Of a stretch of 64,000 nucleotides of DNA, positions 33,511 through 42,253 are shown piece after piece (position 1 is the stretch's first letter; every line of letters starts with the position of its first letter). Below the pieces are notes generated by a model that was not told where the DNA came from, did not search any database, and saw only the letters and a list, made by a program, of their open reading frames with translations. A program made the translations under genes and the position numbers. This DNA comes from Niabella drilacis (lineage in GTDB: Bacteria > Bacteroidota > Bacteroidia > Chitinophagales > Chitinophagaceae): the NCBI RefSeq assembly GCF_900101395.1, contig NZ_FMZO01000001.1, positions 310,001 through 374,000 of the forward strand, given 5' to 3'.

Positions 33511-34048
33511 CGATCACATTTCTGGCCTGTCGAACATGCCGTTCGTTATGATAGGCTACAAAGCGCAGCGTATCTCCGAGTTTTAGGCGGATCATGCGGG
33601 AAAGGCTGGTGCCTGTTTTTTCTTTGCCGATATTGATCCCCCTTGCTTTCTCAAGAAGCTGTAGGAACTGTTGCTGATGGCTGATAAAATCGGTTAATAC
33701 TGCTGGGGTAAGCCTTGCATTTTGCGTGTTCATTGGTTGCGAGGTCTTCATCGCTTTTTGGGAAGAATCCGGGTGGATGATCTTACAGAAATAATTGCCC
33801 AGTACACCCGGCTTGAAATTGCCTGCGGGGCGGGAAGCGGCTTTCTGTATAACCGCGTCGATCTCCCGCAGATAAAAAATGCTGTACCGGTTCAGGTGCT
33901 CCATGCATTCCAGCACATTCCAGCCTCCGCAAGGCGGTCTTTGGGTAAGGGATGCCCCGGGCAGGGTTTGCAACACTTCGGCAAACCGGGTATGCTCTTC
34001 AGACAGCAGTACCAGCGCGTCTAATAAAGGTTGTGATCGCATGCTCAT
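33497..34048 (-). CDS. DinB-family protein
   Basis: A 183-residue four-helix protein of the DinB/YfiT superfamily. The metal-binding histidines can be seen in helix 2 (NVLECMEHLNRYS) and at the last helix (VAYHNERHVRQARNV), giving the usual three-His pattern. Family members include thiol-dependent transferases and damage-inducible proteins; the substrate of this one is unknown. The ATG at 34048 lies behind a TTTTGC sequence that may be part of a -7 box; upstream residues in the frame look non-coding. The 3' end overlaps the convergent peptidase-barrel gene by 14 bases. Confidence 0.85.
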   Translation of the reverse strand: MSMRSQPLLDALVLLSEEHTRFAEVLQTLPGASLTQRPPCGGWNVLECMEHLNRYSIFYLREIDAVIQKAASRPAGNFKPGVLGNYFCKIIHPDSSQKAMKTSQPMNTQNARLTPAVLTDFISHQQQFLQLLEKARGINIGKEKTGTSLSRMIRLKLGDTLRFVAYHNERHVRQARNVIAISG

Positions 34049-34096
34049 TTTATTTGCAAAATTCAACCCGGGAAAAGAAAAAAACGTTGATGGATG

Positions 34097-34645
34097 TCAA
34101 TGTTTTTTAAGCCGGGAAAGTGTTTCCGGGCTCATGCGCAGGTAATTGGCAATATGGCGGTTGGAGATCTCCTGGAACAGCCGCGGACTTCGCTGCAATA
34201 ACCGGTGATACCGCTCTGCAGGGGAAGAGGTGAGAATATCTTTTTCGCGTTCCAGTAACTGTAGTACCAGCTCTTCAAGGAGCGCCAGCCAGACCTTAAG
34301 CTGCTCCGGATGTTGCCCCAGCAACCGGTTTAATGTTTCTTTAGGGACCACCTTCAGGGTGGTTTTTTTTAAGGCCTGTATAAAATAGGAAGAGGGCTTC
34401 CCGGATAAAAACGCATCCATGTATACGACCAGGTCGTTTTGATAGCCGAACCGGATATTTTGCTCTGCGTCCCCGTCTTCGATAAAGACCCGGATGCTGC
34501 CGGCGGCTACAAAATAGATATTAGAATCCGCTGTCTTTTTTGAACGCAGGATCTCATTCCGCTTCAGGACGATCTCTTTTTGAGGATCCCCGGAATCCAA
34601 TAAGAGGTGAATAAGGCCGGCAATGTTCCTGTGCTGCGCCTCCAT
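34097..34645 (-). CDS. Crp/Fnr-family transcriptional regulator
   Basis: A 182-residue regulator with an N-terminal cyclic-nucleotide-binding-type barrel (IVLKRNEILRSKKTADSNIYFVAAGSIRVFIEDGDAEQNIRFGYQNDLVVYMDAFLSGKPS) and the long dimer helix after it. The C-terminal helix-turn-helix ISNRHIANYLRMSPETLSRLKKH is the Bacteroidota type and ends directly after the recognition helix, so there is no extra wing. It is the small-protein group often annotated as Crp/Fnr in this phylum, with unknown ligands. Its ATG (34645) overlaps the stop of the upstream plug-protein gene by one base, so the two are co-translated. Confidence 0.9.
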   Translation of the reverse strand: MEAQHRNIAGLIHLLLDSGDPQKEIVLKRNEILRSKKTADSNIYFVAAGSIRVFIEDGDAEQNIRFGYQNDLVVYMDAFLSGKPSSYFIQALKKTTLKVVPKETLNRLLGQHPEQLKVWLALLEELVLQLLEREKDILTSSPAERYHRLLQRSPRLFQEISNRHIANYLRMSPETLSRLKKH

Positions 34646-35280
34646 TATAAAGACTTTTTCCCGTTTGATGACCAATAGCGCTGCATATAGATCAGTCGTG
34701 ATCCTGCAGACCGGATGGTCTGCAGGTTTTTAAAACCCTGGTAGCGTTCATATGGTGTAGGTGTTTTTTTTACCGGGACCTCCGCCGGCCTTTTAGCGTC
34801 AAATCTTTTTGTATAGATCTTTATCAGTTGCAGGTTCCTGCTGGCGGAATCAAGATAGGAAAGACCGTCGAATACTGACCGGGTTACCTGCACAATTTGC
34901 GAGGTGTCGATCCTTAAACGCCATGGATCCGCGATCAGCCGGTCATCCAACATCAGCACGCTATAAGGAGTTAGCTTTATCTTGTACAGGGAAAGATACG
35001 CTTCGGCGGGGAGCGTTTGCCGGGGATCCTTTGTTTTAATAAGGAGTACACCGCCTGTTCCGCTTTTGCCGAACAATGCCGCGCGGGCAATGGCTTCCTT
35101 TCCTTTTAATACGGTAATCGATTCGATATCTTCAGGGGGCAGGTAACCCAGGTTATCGGTGACTGTTGAATCCACTATAAGGAGTGCAGGCTCCGCCGGG
35201 AGGTCGGCAGCAGTTTGTGCCAATAAGCGGGTAATGCCTATCAGCAATCCGGTCAGAAACGCGAAGCATCGTTTTTTCAT
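34645..35280 (-). CDS. Secreted TonB-receptor plug-like protein without barrel
   Basis: A 211-residue protein with a signal peptide (CFAFLTGLLIGITRLLAQ). The centre resembles the plug domain of TonB-dependent receptors: a short LLIVDSTV strand, then LPPEDIESITVLKGKEAIARAALFGKSGTGGVLLIKTK, where receptors of the SusC type have the same DIESIEVLKG...GANGVILITTK signature. The barrel of the receptor is missing; the tail (RLIADPWRLRIDTSQIVQVT, then a basic PAEVPVKKTPTPYERY) is unlike any barrel. The gene is translationally coupled to the Crp-type regulator that follows. A role in signal reception is possible, but not shown. Confidence 0.75.
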   Translation of the reverse strand: MKKRCFAFLTGLLIGITRLLAQTAADLPAEPALLIVDSTVTDNLGYLPPEDIESITVLKGKEAIARAALFGKSGTGGVLLIKTKDPRQTLPAEAYLSLYKIKLTPYSVLMLDDRLIADPWRLRIDTSQIVQVTRSVFDGLSYLDSASRNLQLIKIYTKRFDAKRPAEVPVKKTPTPYERYQGFKNLQTIRSAGSRLIYMQRYWSSNGKKSL

Positions 35281-35361
35281 ACGCGTAAATGTTTTGGCCT
35301 GTAATGGATTTTTTTTAGGATGCGGCCTGCCGGCTTTTTACATAATAAGACGGTTTAGGCA

Positions 35362-36489
35362 TTACTCTTTTGCAATTACCGAAAGCCCGTGTTTGATCTT
35401 GTTGGCCTTATGCAGCAGGTCGGCTTTTTCATTGCTGATGATGGTTACATGCCCCATTTTACGTCCTGCCTTGGTCTGTCTTTTCCCATACAGGTGAAAA
35501 AAAGCATTTTCTATTTTCAGCATTTCATCCAGCCCCTCATAAACGGCCTCACCGGAATATCCTTCTTTGCCAATGATATTCAGCATCACAGAAGGAAGGA
35601 TCGCATCCGTGCTGCCAAGCGGGTAGTTCAGCAGGATACGCCACACCATATCAAACTGGGAGCTGTAGTGGGCTTCAATGGTATGGTGCCCGCTGTTGTG
35701 CACACGGGGAGCTGTTTCATTGACCAGCACCTCGCCGCCGGGTGTCACAAACAGCTCCACGGCAAAGATACCGGGGGAGTTGAAGTTTTTTACAGCAGAC
35801 AGTGCAATGGCTTCTGCTTTCCAGTATGTTTTTTCTTCAATATCCGCAGGGCATAACTGGAAGTCGAGCAGGTTCAGTGTTTTATCAAACACCATCTGAA
35901 CTGCGGGATAGATGGCAATTGCGCCGGACCGGTCAATGGCGATCATCATGGCTATTTCCCGGGCTACGTCAACCTTTTTTTCCAGTACAGACATGGCGTC
36001 AAAACCTTTGGCCACATCCTGTTCGTTTTCGATGATCTGAACCCCGCGTCCGTCGTAGCCGCCTTCTGCAATTTTATGCACAGCAGGAAAGAAATGTGCC
36101 TGTTCCGACAGCTCCTGGATATTATGTGTAAGGATGTATTCCGCTGTAGGGATCTGGTGATCTGTATAATATTTTTTCTGGGCGGCTTTGTTGCGGATGG
36201 TGCGCAGTACGGATGGATGGGGGATAACGGTTACCCCTTCCTTTTCGAGGGTTTCCAGGGCATCTACATTCACGTTCTCGATCTCAATGGTAAGCGCATC
36301 CAGGCCCTTCCCGAATGCATATACTGCATCATAATCCCGGATATCACCTTTGAAAAAATGATGACATAAATGAGCCGCCGGGCATTGATCATCGTTCTCC
36401 AGTATATATGTTTCTACCGGATAATTGGCTGCCGCCTGCAGCAACATTCTTCCCAATTGGCCACCGCCAAGGATCCCTACTTTTTGCAT
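35362..36489 (-). CDS. purK: 5-(carboxyamino)imidazole ribonucleotide synthase
   Basis: The enzyme uses ATP and bicarbonate to make N5-CAIR from AIR in purine synthesis. The 375-residue ATP-grasp protein begins with the nucleotide fold VGILGGGQLGRMLLQAA, then the central domain with AEGGYDGRGVQII and FVEKKVDVAREIAMMIAIDRSG-like sequence (here VLEKKVDVAREIAMMI), and the metal/ATP residues in FAVELFVTPGGEVLVNETAPRVHNSGHHTIEA. All major motifs are present and the size is normal. purE is not adjacent. The gene diverges from the AhpD-like gene with a gap of about 170 bases that contains degenerate heptamers. Confidence 0.95.
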   Translation of the reverse strand: MQKVGILGGGQLGRMLLQAAANYPVETYILENDDQCPAAHLCHHFFKGDIRDYDAVYAFGKGLDALTIEIENVNVDALETLEKEGVTVIPHPSVLRTIRNKAAQKKYYTDHQIPTAEYILTHNIQELSEQAHFFPAVHKIAEGGYDGRGVQIIENEQDVAKGFDAMSVLEKKVDVAREIAMMIAIDRSGAIAIYPAVQMVFDKTLNLLDFQLCPADIEEKTYWKAEAIALSAVKNFNSPGIFAVELFVTPGGEVLVNETAPRVHNSGHHTIEAHYSSQFDMVWRILLNYPLGSTDAILPSVMLNIIGKEGYSGEAVYEGLDEMLKIENAFFHLYGKRQTKAGRKMGHVTIISNEKADLLHKANKIKHGLSVIAKE

Positions 36490-36662
36490 GGCGCAAAGAT
36501 ATGAGATTTGGGGTATCGGCTATCAGCTTTCGGCATTTAGCCCAAAGCGGCATGGTTCCGGATCCCGCTAAAGCTATAAGCTGATGGCGGCCCGCTCTAT
36601 TCTCCATTCCCAACCTCGGCTCCCGATTCCAAATATCATTATTTTAGCGCAAAAATCATTTT

Positions 36663-37097
36663 ATGCGTATCGACTATGCAGCAACGGCCCCCGAAGGGTA
36701 TAAAGCCCTGCTGGCCATGTACGGCTATTTAAAAAAAACGGATCTTGCACCGGCTCTTTTACATATGATCTGGTTGCGTGTATCGCAGATCAATGGCTGT
36801 CCTTATTGTGTAGACCTTCATTGGAAGGATGCCATTGCAGCAGGAACGGAGCCCCGTAAGCTAAACGGGGTTTCTAACTGGAAACATATGCCTTTTTTTT
36901 CGGCGGCGGAAAAGGCGGCACTGGCGTTTGCTGAGGAAATGACCCTGTTGCCGGCACAGGAAGTAAGCGCTTCCGTTTTTGACGCTGCCCGCCTGCATTT
37001 TGATGATAAGGATCTTACCGATCTGAGCCTGGCTATTGCACATATGAATATGCTGAACCGGGTGGCGATCACCTTTCATAAAGTACCGGTTTTATAA
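36663..37097 (+). CDS. Carboxymuconolactone decarboxylase/AhpD-like protein
   Basis: A 144-residue helical protein of the CMD/AhpD superfamily. The redox-active signature is CPYC (Cys46 and Cys49) followed by Asp51-Leu-His53, as in AhpD-type alkylhydroperoxidases, and the downstream KLNGVSNWKHMPFFSAAEKAALAFAEEMTLLP repeats the family pattern. It probably acts as a thiol-dependent peroxide-reducing or disulfide protein, since both cysteines and the histidine are present. It starts at the ATG at 36663 after an AT-rich leader. No ahpC or regulator lies beside it. Confidence 0.9.
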   Translation: MRIDYAATAPEGYKALLAMYGYLKKTDLAPALLHMIWLRVSQINGCPYCVDLHWKDAIAAGTEPRKLNGVSNWKHMPFFSAAEKAALAFAEEMTLLPAQEVSASVFDAARLHFDDKDLTDLSLAIAHMNMLNRVAITFHKVPVL

Positions 37098-37418
37098 GCT
37101 GCTTACAGGAAACTAAAGTTAGCGGCCCGGGCCCAACGCATTCTGCTCTATATTACCTTCCTGTGCAGGAAACTGAGGTTCGCAGTTGCTGGTTGACCGG
37201 GGCATAGGTCCAGCCCGGGACGTAATGCAGAAGGCTATCCTGATCGCTCCTGCGACTCGGGGCCTGGCAAGCTAATGGAATGTTGAGCGGCACCGGTATG
37301 ATACATTCCCGGTGCGGGGATAAGCACCAAAAGTAAAAGCGGACCGGGGCCCGCTTTTGTTCTTAACTTTTGTATATAGAGCATTTTTTAACATTGCCGC
37401 TCTGAACAGGAAGTATGG
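37098..37418. other. Intergenic between AhpD-like gene and leu operon
   Basis: Gap of 321 bases between convergent genes. Two imperfect direct repeats are seen: CAGGAAACTAAAGTTAGCGG (near 37106) and CAGGAAACTGAGGTTCGCAG (near 37163). The right part holds the hairpin 37335-37358. No gene or RNA is recognised. Confidence 0.45.
37335..37358 (-). terminator. Probable terminator of the leu operon
   Basis: AAAAGCGG and CCGCTTTT pair across an 8-base GC-rich loop. Read on the minus strand, the stem follows leuB by about 60 bases and ends in TTTT and then ACTTTTGG. The stem is symmetric enough to act on the AhpD-like transcript as well. Confidence 0.5.
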
Positions 37419-38489
37419 TCAGATCCTGCTCAGCAATTCTTCACCAATAGCATCTGTACCCAGTATTTTTTCCTTTGGTGTTGTGGCATCTGCGATATCA
37501 CCGGTACGGAATCCTGCCTTTAGTACCTGGTCAACTGCATTGATCACGTCTTCGCTTTCCTGTTTCATGCCAAAAGAAATATCCAGTAATAACGCTGCGG
37601 ATAGTACGGAAGCCATAGGATTTGCAATTCCTTTGCCGGTAATATCATGCGCAGAGCCGTGGATGGGCTCATAAACCCCGGTACCATCCCCGATGGAGGC
37701 GGAGGCCAGCATGCCCATGGAGCCCGCGATCTGGGATGCTTCATCGGTGAGGATATCTCCAAACAGGTTGGCCGTAACCACCACGTCAAAGCGTTTGGGG
37801 TCTTTAATGAGTAACATGGCAGTTGCATCTACAAACTGATGCTCTACCTCTACTTCAGGATATTCTTTAGCAACCTGTTGTACCACTTCGCGCCACAGGC
37901 GGCTGGTTTCGATCACATTGGCTTTATCAACGGAGCATAATTTTTTGCCGCGGGTCATTGCCGCCTCAAAGGCTTTGCGCGCGATGCGTTCTACTTCGTA
38001 GCGGCTGTACTGTGCAATATCGAAAGCCGTATCCCCATTGTCTTTACGGCCTTTTTCACCGAAATAGATATCACCGGTGAGCTCGCGGAAAAACAGGATA
38101 TCGGCACCTTTTAAGATCTCGGGCTTAATGCTGGAGGCACCCAGAAGCTCATCAAAGAGTTTGATCGGGCGCAGGTTGGCATATAATCCCAGCTCTTTCC
38201 GCATTTTCAGCAAGCCCTGTTCCGGACGCACTTTAGCAGACGGATCATTATCGTATTTCGGGTGTCCTACGGCGCCAAACAGCACCGCATCCGATTTTTT
38301 CATTTTCTCCAGGCTCTCATCGGGAAGCGGGTTGCCGGTGGCTTCAATGGCGGCATGGCCGATCAGGGCTTCATCGTATGTGAACTCATGGCCGTATTTT
38401 GCCGCAATTTTATCCAGCACTTTTTTACCTACAGCGGTTACTTCCTGTCCGATCCCGTCTCCGGGCACAATGAGAATATTTTTTTTCAT
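37419..38489 (-). CDS. leuB: 3-isopropylmalate dehydrogenase
   Basis: The enzyme oxidises and decarboxylates 3-isopropylmalate, giving 2-oxoisocaproate, with NAD+. The 356-residue protein shows IVPGDGIGQEVT at the N-terminus, GAVGHPKYD, the substrate-binding LRKELGLYANLRP and the active-site region FRELTGDIYFGE, SVDKANV and FDVVVTANLFGDILTDEASQIAGSMG near 210-240, and the NAD-binding GVYEPIHGSAHDITGKGIANP. All catalytic regions are intact. It is the last gene of the minus-strand leu operon, separated from leuA by an outer-membrane protein gene and a 208-base gap. Confidence 0.96.
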   Translation of the reverse strand: MKKNILIVPGDGIGQEVTAVGKKVLDKIAAKYGHEFTYDEALIGHAAIEATGNPLPDESLEKMKKSDAVLFGAVGHPKYDNDPSAKVRPEQGLLKMRKELGLYANLRPIKLFDELLGASSIKPEILKGADILFFRELTGDIYFGEKGRKDNGDTAFDIAQYSRYEVERIARKAFEAAMTRGKKLCSVDKANVIETSRLWREVVQQVAKEYPEVEVEHQFVDATAMLLIKDPKRFDVVVTANLFGDILTDEASQIAGSMGMLASASIGDGTGVYEPIHGSAHDITGKGIANPMASVLSAALLLDISFGMKQESEDVINAVDQVLKAGFRTGDIADATTPKEKILGTDAIGEELLSRI

Positions 38490-38697
38490 TTTTTTGTTTG
38501 TTTTATAATCAGGGGCCGGGTTTGTTGGAAAATTTTCAAAAAGCCCGGCGGATGGGCCCCTAAGGTACTGGATAGCCGGCTATTTTCTTCAAAAAAAGAA
38601 GATGATTTTTTGCCTGTAAACCTTCAGCGGAGCGGTTCTTTTATAATTCCAGGGAGTAACAGTAATTGTACGTAGTTATTCCGCCCGCTTTTCCCGG

Positions 38698-39873
38698 TTA
38701 GTGCACTCGCTTTACACGCCTGCTCAGGATACCTATGCCCAGGGTAAGTTTATGCACACTTCCGCTATACCGGATGAACTTGTTTTTTAGCGGCGATGCT
38801 ATATACTCGTAGCCGATCCTTATAAAGGGCGCCTGTGTACTTTCCTGGTAATAGACCTGTTTTGTAAGATTTATTTTTTTTAGCCTGATGTCGCTTATAA
38901 AGCCCAGGCTACCGGCAACACTGGTTTTTATACCGGCATCTTTAAGCTTGGGGTGCTCCTTTACATTCTCGTTGGGGTCAACTCCAAAAACACCGATACC
39001 CGCAATGGGGGCAATGCTGATAATATTGCTGTTTGCTATATATCTTCCAATTGTTACCGCCAGGTAGCCGCCGGTGACCTTTGCATTTTTAGGCCAGGTA
39101 GCTCCGTTGTTTAGTGGCATGTCTGTTTGAGTGTGGCCCATTCCAAAAGCCAGGTCCACCTGTCCCAGCCAATTATTGTGTACCAGGTCAAGAGAGAGTC
39201 CGAAAGCGGTAAGGTGATTGTAATAGTTGGTTAATGCGCCACCCAGTCGAAATTGCCCGCTATGAAAGGATACGGCGCTGCCACTGGCCGTAAGCGTATA
39301 TTTCAATCTTATGAAAGATTGGGTAAAGGATCTGTAGCTGCTGTTAGGATACGCGGAAATGAACTGATCGGCCAGGTTGTTGAGTTCTTGCTGCCGGGTT
39401 TCTCCGCCTGCCAGCAGGTATTTCAGGTGCATCGTTAAAAAGGCTTTCTGTTCCTCGGGGAGGTTGGCTGTGGCAATATCTTTTAAAAGACGGGCTTCCT
39501 GTTCTGTTACTTTCTCTGCCAGTTTTACAGCAAGGTAATCCGGGGGCGGGGGAATGCGAATTTTCCCTTCTTTGAGGCTGTCCATCCCCTTTATGGTATT
39601 TAATATCGGGATATAATCGCCGGTCCAGTAAGACAGTAACCAGAATTCTGCAGGATATATGGCAATATAATTGGTGTCGTCTAATGCTACCAGTTGTTCT
39701 TTTACCAATGTAATGCCAATTTTATTGTTGGCAATAAAACGATCCAGCAGGATGCGACGGGTTTTTATAATGTCTTCAGATTTTGAATCATCTGCCTGGG
39801 TGGTTATCTGTTGTGCCGTTGCGGCACTGCAGAGCGCAGTGCAGGTCCATAGAAGCAGTAAAGTTTTTTTCAT
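38698..39873 (-). CDS. Secreted probable outer-membrane protein inside the leu operon
   Basis: A 391-residue protein with a signal peptide (LLLLWTCTALCSAATAQQ) when translated from the ATG at 39873. The first half (residues 20-200) is charged and helical, the second half strand-rich with glycine and aromatic alternation (RLGGALTNYYNHLTAFGLSLDLVHNNW, GGYLAVTIGRYIANSN, FIRIGYEYIASPLKNKFIRYSGSVHKLTLGIGILS). That pattern suggests a small outer-membrane barrel. I do not recognise a family. It lies 95 bases behind leuA and 208 bases before leuB, so it is inside the operon without a metabolic reason. Confidence 0.65.
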   Translation of the reverse strand: MKKTLLLLWTCTALCSAATAQQITTQADDSKSEDIIKTRRILLDRFIANNKIGITLVKEQLVALDDTNYIAIYPAEFWLLSYWTGDYIPILNTIKGMDSLKEGKIRIPPPPDYLAVKLAEKVTEQEARLLKDIATANLPEEQKAFLTMHLKYLLAGGETRQQELNNLADQFISAYPNSSYRSFTQSFIRLKYTLTASGSAVSFHSGQFRLGGALTNYYNHLTAFGLSLDLVHNNWLGQVDLAFGMGHTQTDMPLNNGATWPKNAKVTGGYLAVTIGRYIANSNIISIAPIAGIGVFGVDPNENVKEHPKLKDAGIKTSVAGSLGFISDIRLKKINLTKQVYYQESTQAPFIRIGYEYIASPLKNKFIRYSGSVHKLTLGIGILSRRVKRVH

Positions 39874-39968
39874 GATTTCATTTTCTATGAGATGCAGATA
39901 CTGCCCGAAATGCATAACGGCAGGGGAGGCGCTCCGGCTGCCGTTGCAGTACCTGCAATACAGCCGGC

Positions 39969-41516
39969 TTATACCAGGTTCAACATCTTTTGCGTGGCCT
40001 TGATCGCAGCCACTGTCTGATCACTGTCCAGCCCGGTAGTGGTAAACTCTCTTCCGTTGAGGTTCCAGGTAATAATGGTTTCGCAGAGTGCATCTGATTT
40101 TCCACCGGGCGGGATCCGTACAATATAGTCGGTCAGCTTTGCCAGGGGTAGTTTCTTTTGTGTATAGATCTTACGGAGCGCATTCATAAACGCGTCGTAC
40201 TGGCCATCGCCCTGCGCATTCTCTTCTACAACGCTGTCCTCAAATCTGATGCGTATTGTAGTAGAGGGACGCATATTTTTGGAATGGGTCAGTACATAGT
40301 TCTCCACGTACACTTTTTCCATGGCCGTATTGCTGTCCAATACATCGGAAATAATAAAGGGCAGATCGTCCTGGGTTACGGTTTCTTTTTTGTCGCCCAG
40401 CTCAATAATGCGCTGGGTTACTTTTTTCAGATCTTCATCTGACAATTGTATGCCCAGTTGCTGCAGGTTGTTCTCAATATTGGCCTTGCCTGAAGTTTTG
40501 CCCAATGCATACTTGCGTTTGCGTCCGAAGCGCTCGGGCATCAGGTCGTTGTAATACAGGTTCTTTTTCTTGTCGCCATCGGCGTGAATGCCGGCTGTTT
40601 GGGTAAATACGTTTTCACCGATCACCGGTTTGTTAGGCGACACCCTGAAGCCTGAGAAGGCCTCCACCAGCTTACTGATCTTATATAATGCTTTTTCATT
40701 GACACCGGTCTTAACGTCTTTCTGAAAATCATTCAAAACGGCTACAATACTGGCCAGTGGCGTATTTCCGGCTCTTTCCCCCATGCCGTTAATGGTAAGG
40801 TGGAGCCCTTTGGCGCCGGCTTTTACGGCTTCCAGTGCATTGGCCACACCAAGGTCATAGTCGTTATGCCCATGAAAATCGAAATGTAACTGGGGATACC
40901 GCTCCGTGATCTCAGCAATATAACTATAGGTTTCAGAAGGGATCAGGATGCCCAGCGTGTCTGGCAGCAGTACCCTTTTAATGGGCTGCTTTGCAATAAA
41001 GTCGAGATACCGGAAAACGTATTCTTTTGAATTGCGCATGCCGTTGCTCCAGTCTTCCAGGTATACATTGGAATCGATCCCTTTTTTCTGAGCTTTTTTT
41101 ATAACGGCGGCAATGTCTTTAAAATGCTCCTCCGGTGTTTTTTTGAGTTGGTGGGTGAGGTGATTCAGCGATCCTTTTGTGAGGATATTCATCACTTTGG
41201 CGCCTGCTTTTTGCACCCAGTTGATGGACGTGTCGCCGTCTACAAAGGTCAGCACTTCTATTTTATGCAGATGCCCGTTTTCTTTAGCCCAGTCGGTAAT
41301 GCGTTTTACGGCCTGGAACTCGCCTTCGGAAACGCGGGCGGAGGCGATCTCAATGCGATCCACTTTGACCTCCGTCAGAAGTAATTGCGCGATGGTTAAT
41401 TTTTCTGTTGCTGAAAAAGATACGCCACTGGTCTGTTCACCATCCCGCAGCGTGGTATCCATTATTTCGATGGGTCGTTGTTTTATGGGAGGATACGCTT
41501 TATTGGGAGTTGTCAT
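39969..41516 (-). CDS. leuA: 2-isopropylmalate synthase-type enzyme with regulatory domain
   Basis: A 515-residue enzyme of the IPMS/homocitrate/citramalate synthase family that condenses acetyl-CoA with a 2-oxoacid. The N-terminal TIM barrel begins with IEIMDTTLRDGEQTSGVSFS and contains VLLPDTLGILIP and the metal ligands in HFDFHGHNDYDLGVAN, then INGMGERAGNTPL and FTQTAGIHADGD. The C-terminal part (about 400-515) is the leucine-binding LeuA-type allosteric domain. Position between leuD and leuB makes leucine synthesis likely. A (R)-citramalate synthase (CimA) role cannot be excluded, because both groups share these motifs and this length is in the range of either. Confidence 0.78.
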   Translation of the reverse strand: MTTPNKAYPPIKQRPIEIMDTTLRDGEQTSGVSFSATEKLTIAQLLLTEVKVDRIEIASARVSEGEFQAVKRITDWAKENGHLHKIEVLTFVDGDTSINWVQKAGAKVMNILTKGSLNHLTHQLKKTPEEHFKDIAAVIKKAQKKGIDSNVYLEDWSNGMRNSKEYVFRYLDFIAKQPIKRVLLPDTLGILIPSETYSYIAEITERYPQLHFDFHGHNDYDLGVANALEAVKAGAKGLHLTINGMGERAGNTPLASIVAVLNDFQKDVKTGVNEKALYKISKLVEAFSGFRVSPNKPVIGENVFTQTAGIHADGDKKKNLYYNDLMPERFGRKRKYALGKTSGKANIENNLQQLGIQLSDEDLKKVTQRIIELGDKKETVTQDDLPFIISDVLDSNTAMEKVYVENYVLTHSKNMRPSTTIRIRFEDSVVEENAQGDGQYDAFMNALRKIYTQKKLPLAKLTDYIVRIPPGGKSDALCETIITWNLNGREFTTTGLDSDQTVAAIKATQKMLNLV

Positions 41517-41546
41517 TGATATAAAATAGATTTTTGTGGTTCTTCA

Positions 41547-41948
41547 TCAACTGTTTTTTTGTGTAAATAGTTCTAAAACATCAATGCTGATAAAGTGCTT
41601 TATATTAAGGGTGTCTAACATTAAATCATTTGTGATGGCGGTAGCTGCAATGAATAGATCCGGTTTGTCGATCGTTTTTCGCTTTGTTTTTAGCAGCGAA
41701 ACGATTTCTGCCGATTTCCTGGCTGCAGGCCTGTCGAAACTTAAAACAATCAGCCGGGAAAGCAAGCCTTCCCAAAAATCTTTATGGACTTGCGTGGCAC
41801 CATTAAAAATTTCGAACTCTGTAATTGTCGAAATATAGATCTGGTCGTACTGCCGGAAATGTGCTACAAGCCTTGAATTGGTTTTATCTGTTTTTCGGAA
41901 ATAATCAATCAGAATGCTTGTATCGATCATTAGCTTTTTGTGCGCCAT
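41547..41948 (-). CDS. VapC-like PIN-domain toxin
   Basis: A 133-residue PIN-domain nuclease. The acidic residues of the active site are visible: Asp9 (MIDTSILIDYF), Glu44 (TITEFEIF) and Asp97 (IDKPDLFIAATA), with further acidic residues after that. VapC enzymes cleave tRNA or rRNA when freed from their partner. The N-terminus is overlapped by 19 bases by the small upstream gene, in the order expected for an antitoxin before its toxin. It stands 30 bases upstream of leuA on the same strand, so it is inside the leu operon. Confidence 0.88.
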   Translation of the reverse strand: MAHKKLMIDTSILIDYFRKTDKTNSRLVAHFRQYDQIYISTITEFEIFNGATQVHKDFWEGLLSRLIVLSFDRPAARKSAEIVSLLKTKRKTIDKPDLFIAATAITNDLMLDTLNIKHFISIDVLELFTQKNS

Positions 41949-42157
41949 GCTGCAATACTTTTTCTATTCTCCTCAATAATGTTAATATCTTCCCGGGAAT
42001 ATACAGGTCCGTTCAACAGGAAATCGATAAAACTATCCTGCTGCGGCTTTACAGCTTCGTCGTCAAGCTCCTTTTTTAATTTAGCTTTTTGCGATGGCGT
42101 CAGCGATTTTACTAATGTCAGCAATTGCTGAAATGGTATTTGCACCTTGATCTCCAT
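41930..42157 (-). CDS. Antitoxin of the VapBC-like pair
   Basis: A 75-residue protein located immediately before the PIN toxin and overlapping it by 19 bases. The N-terminal VQIPFQQLLTLVKSLTPSQKAKLKKELD is a strand plus helices, suggesting the DNA-binding part, and the acidic C-terminal part (DSFIDFLLNGPVYSREDINIIEENRKSI) would wrap around the toxin. I recognise this as an antitoxin by position and layout rather than by a strong sequence motif. It lacks the classic AbrB-type VapB start, so it may be of another fold. Confidence 0.75.
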   Translation of the reverse strand: MEIKVQIPFQQLLTLVKSLTPSQKAKLKKELDDEAVKPQQDSFIDFLLNGPVYSREDINIIEENRKSIAAWRTKS

Positions 42158-42219
42158 AGTTTCAAAATTACGGATTTTACAAAGATCGAAATGTTCCTGA
42201 AGCGGAGCTCGAAAGAAGC

Positions 42220-42243
42220 CCCACAGATCTTCAAACCTGTGGG
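42220..42243 (-). terminator. Hairpin behind leuD
   Basis: CCCACAG and CTGTGGG pair across a 10-base loop, just past the leuD stop on the minus strand. The tract following it is only weakly T-rich (GCTTCTTTCG), so it may attenuate rather than stop transcription, or be an intergenic palindrome. Confidence 0.45.
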
Positions 42244-42253
42244 ACTTTAAAAT

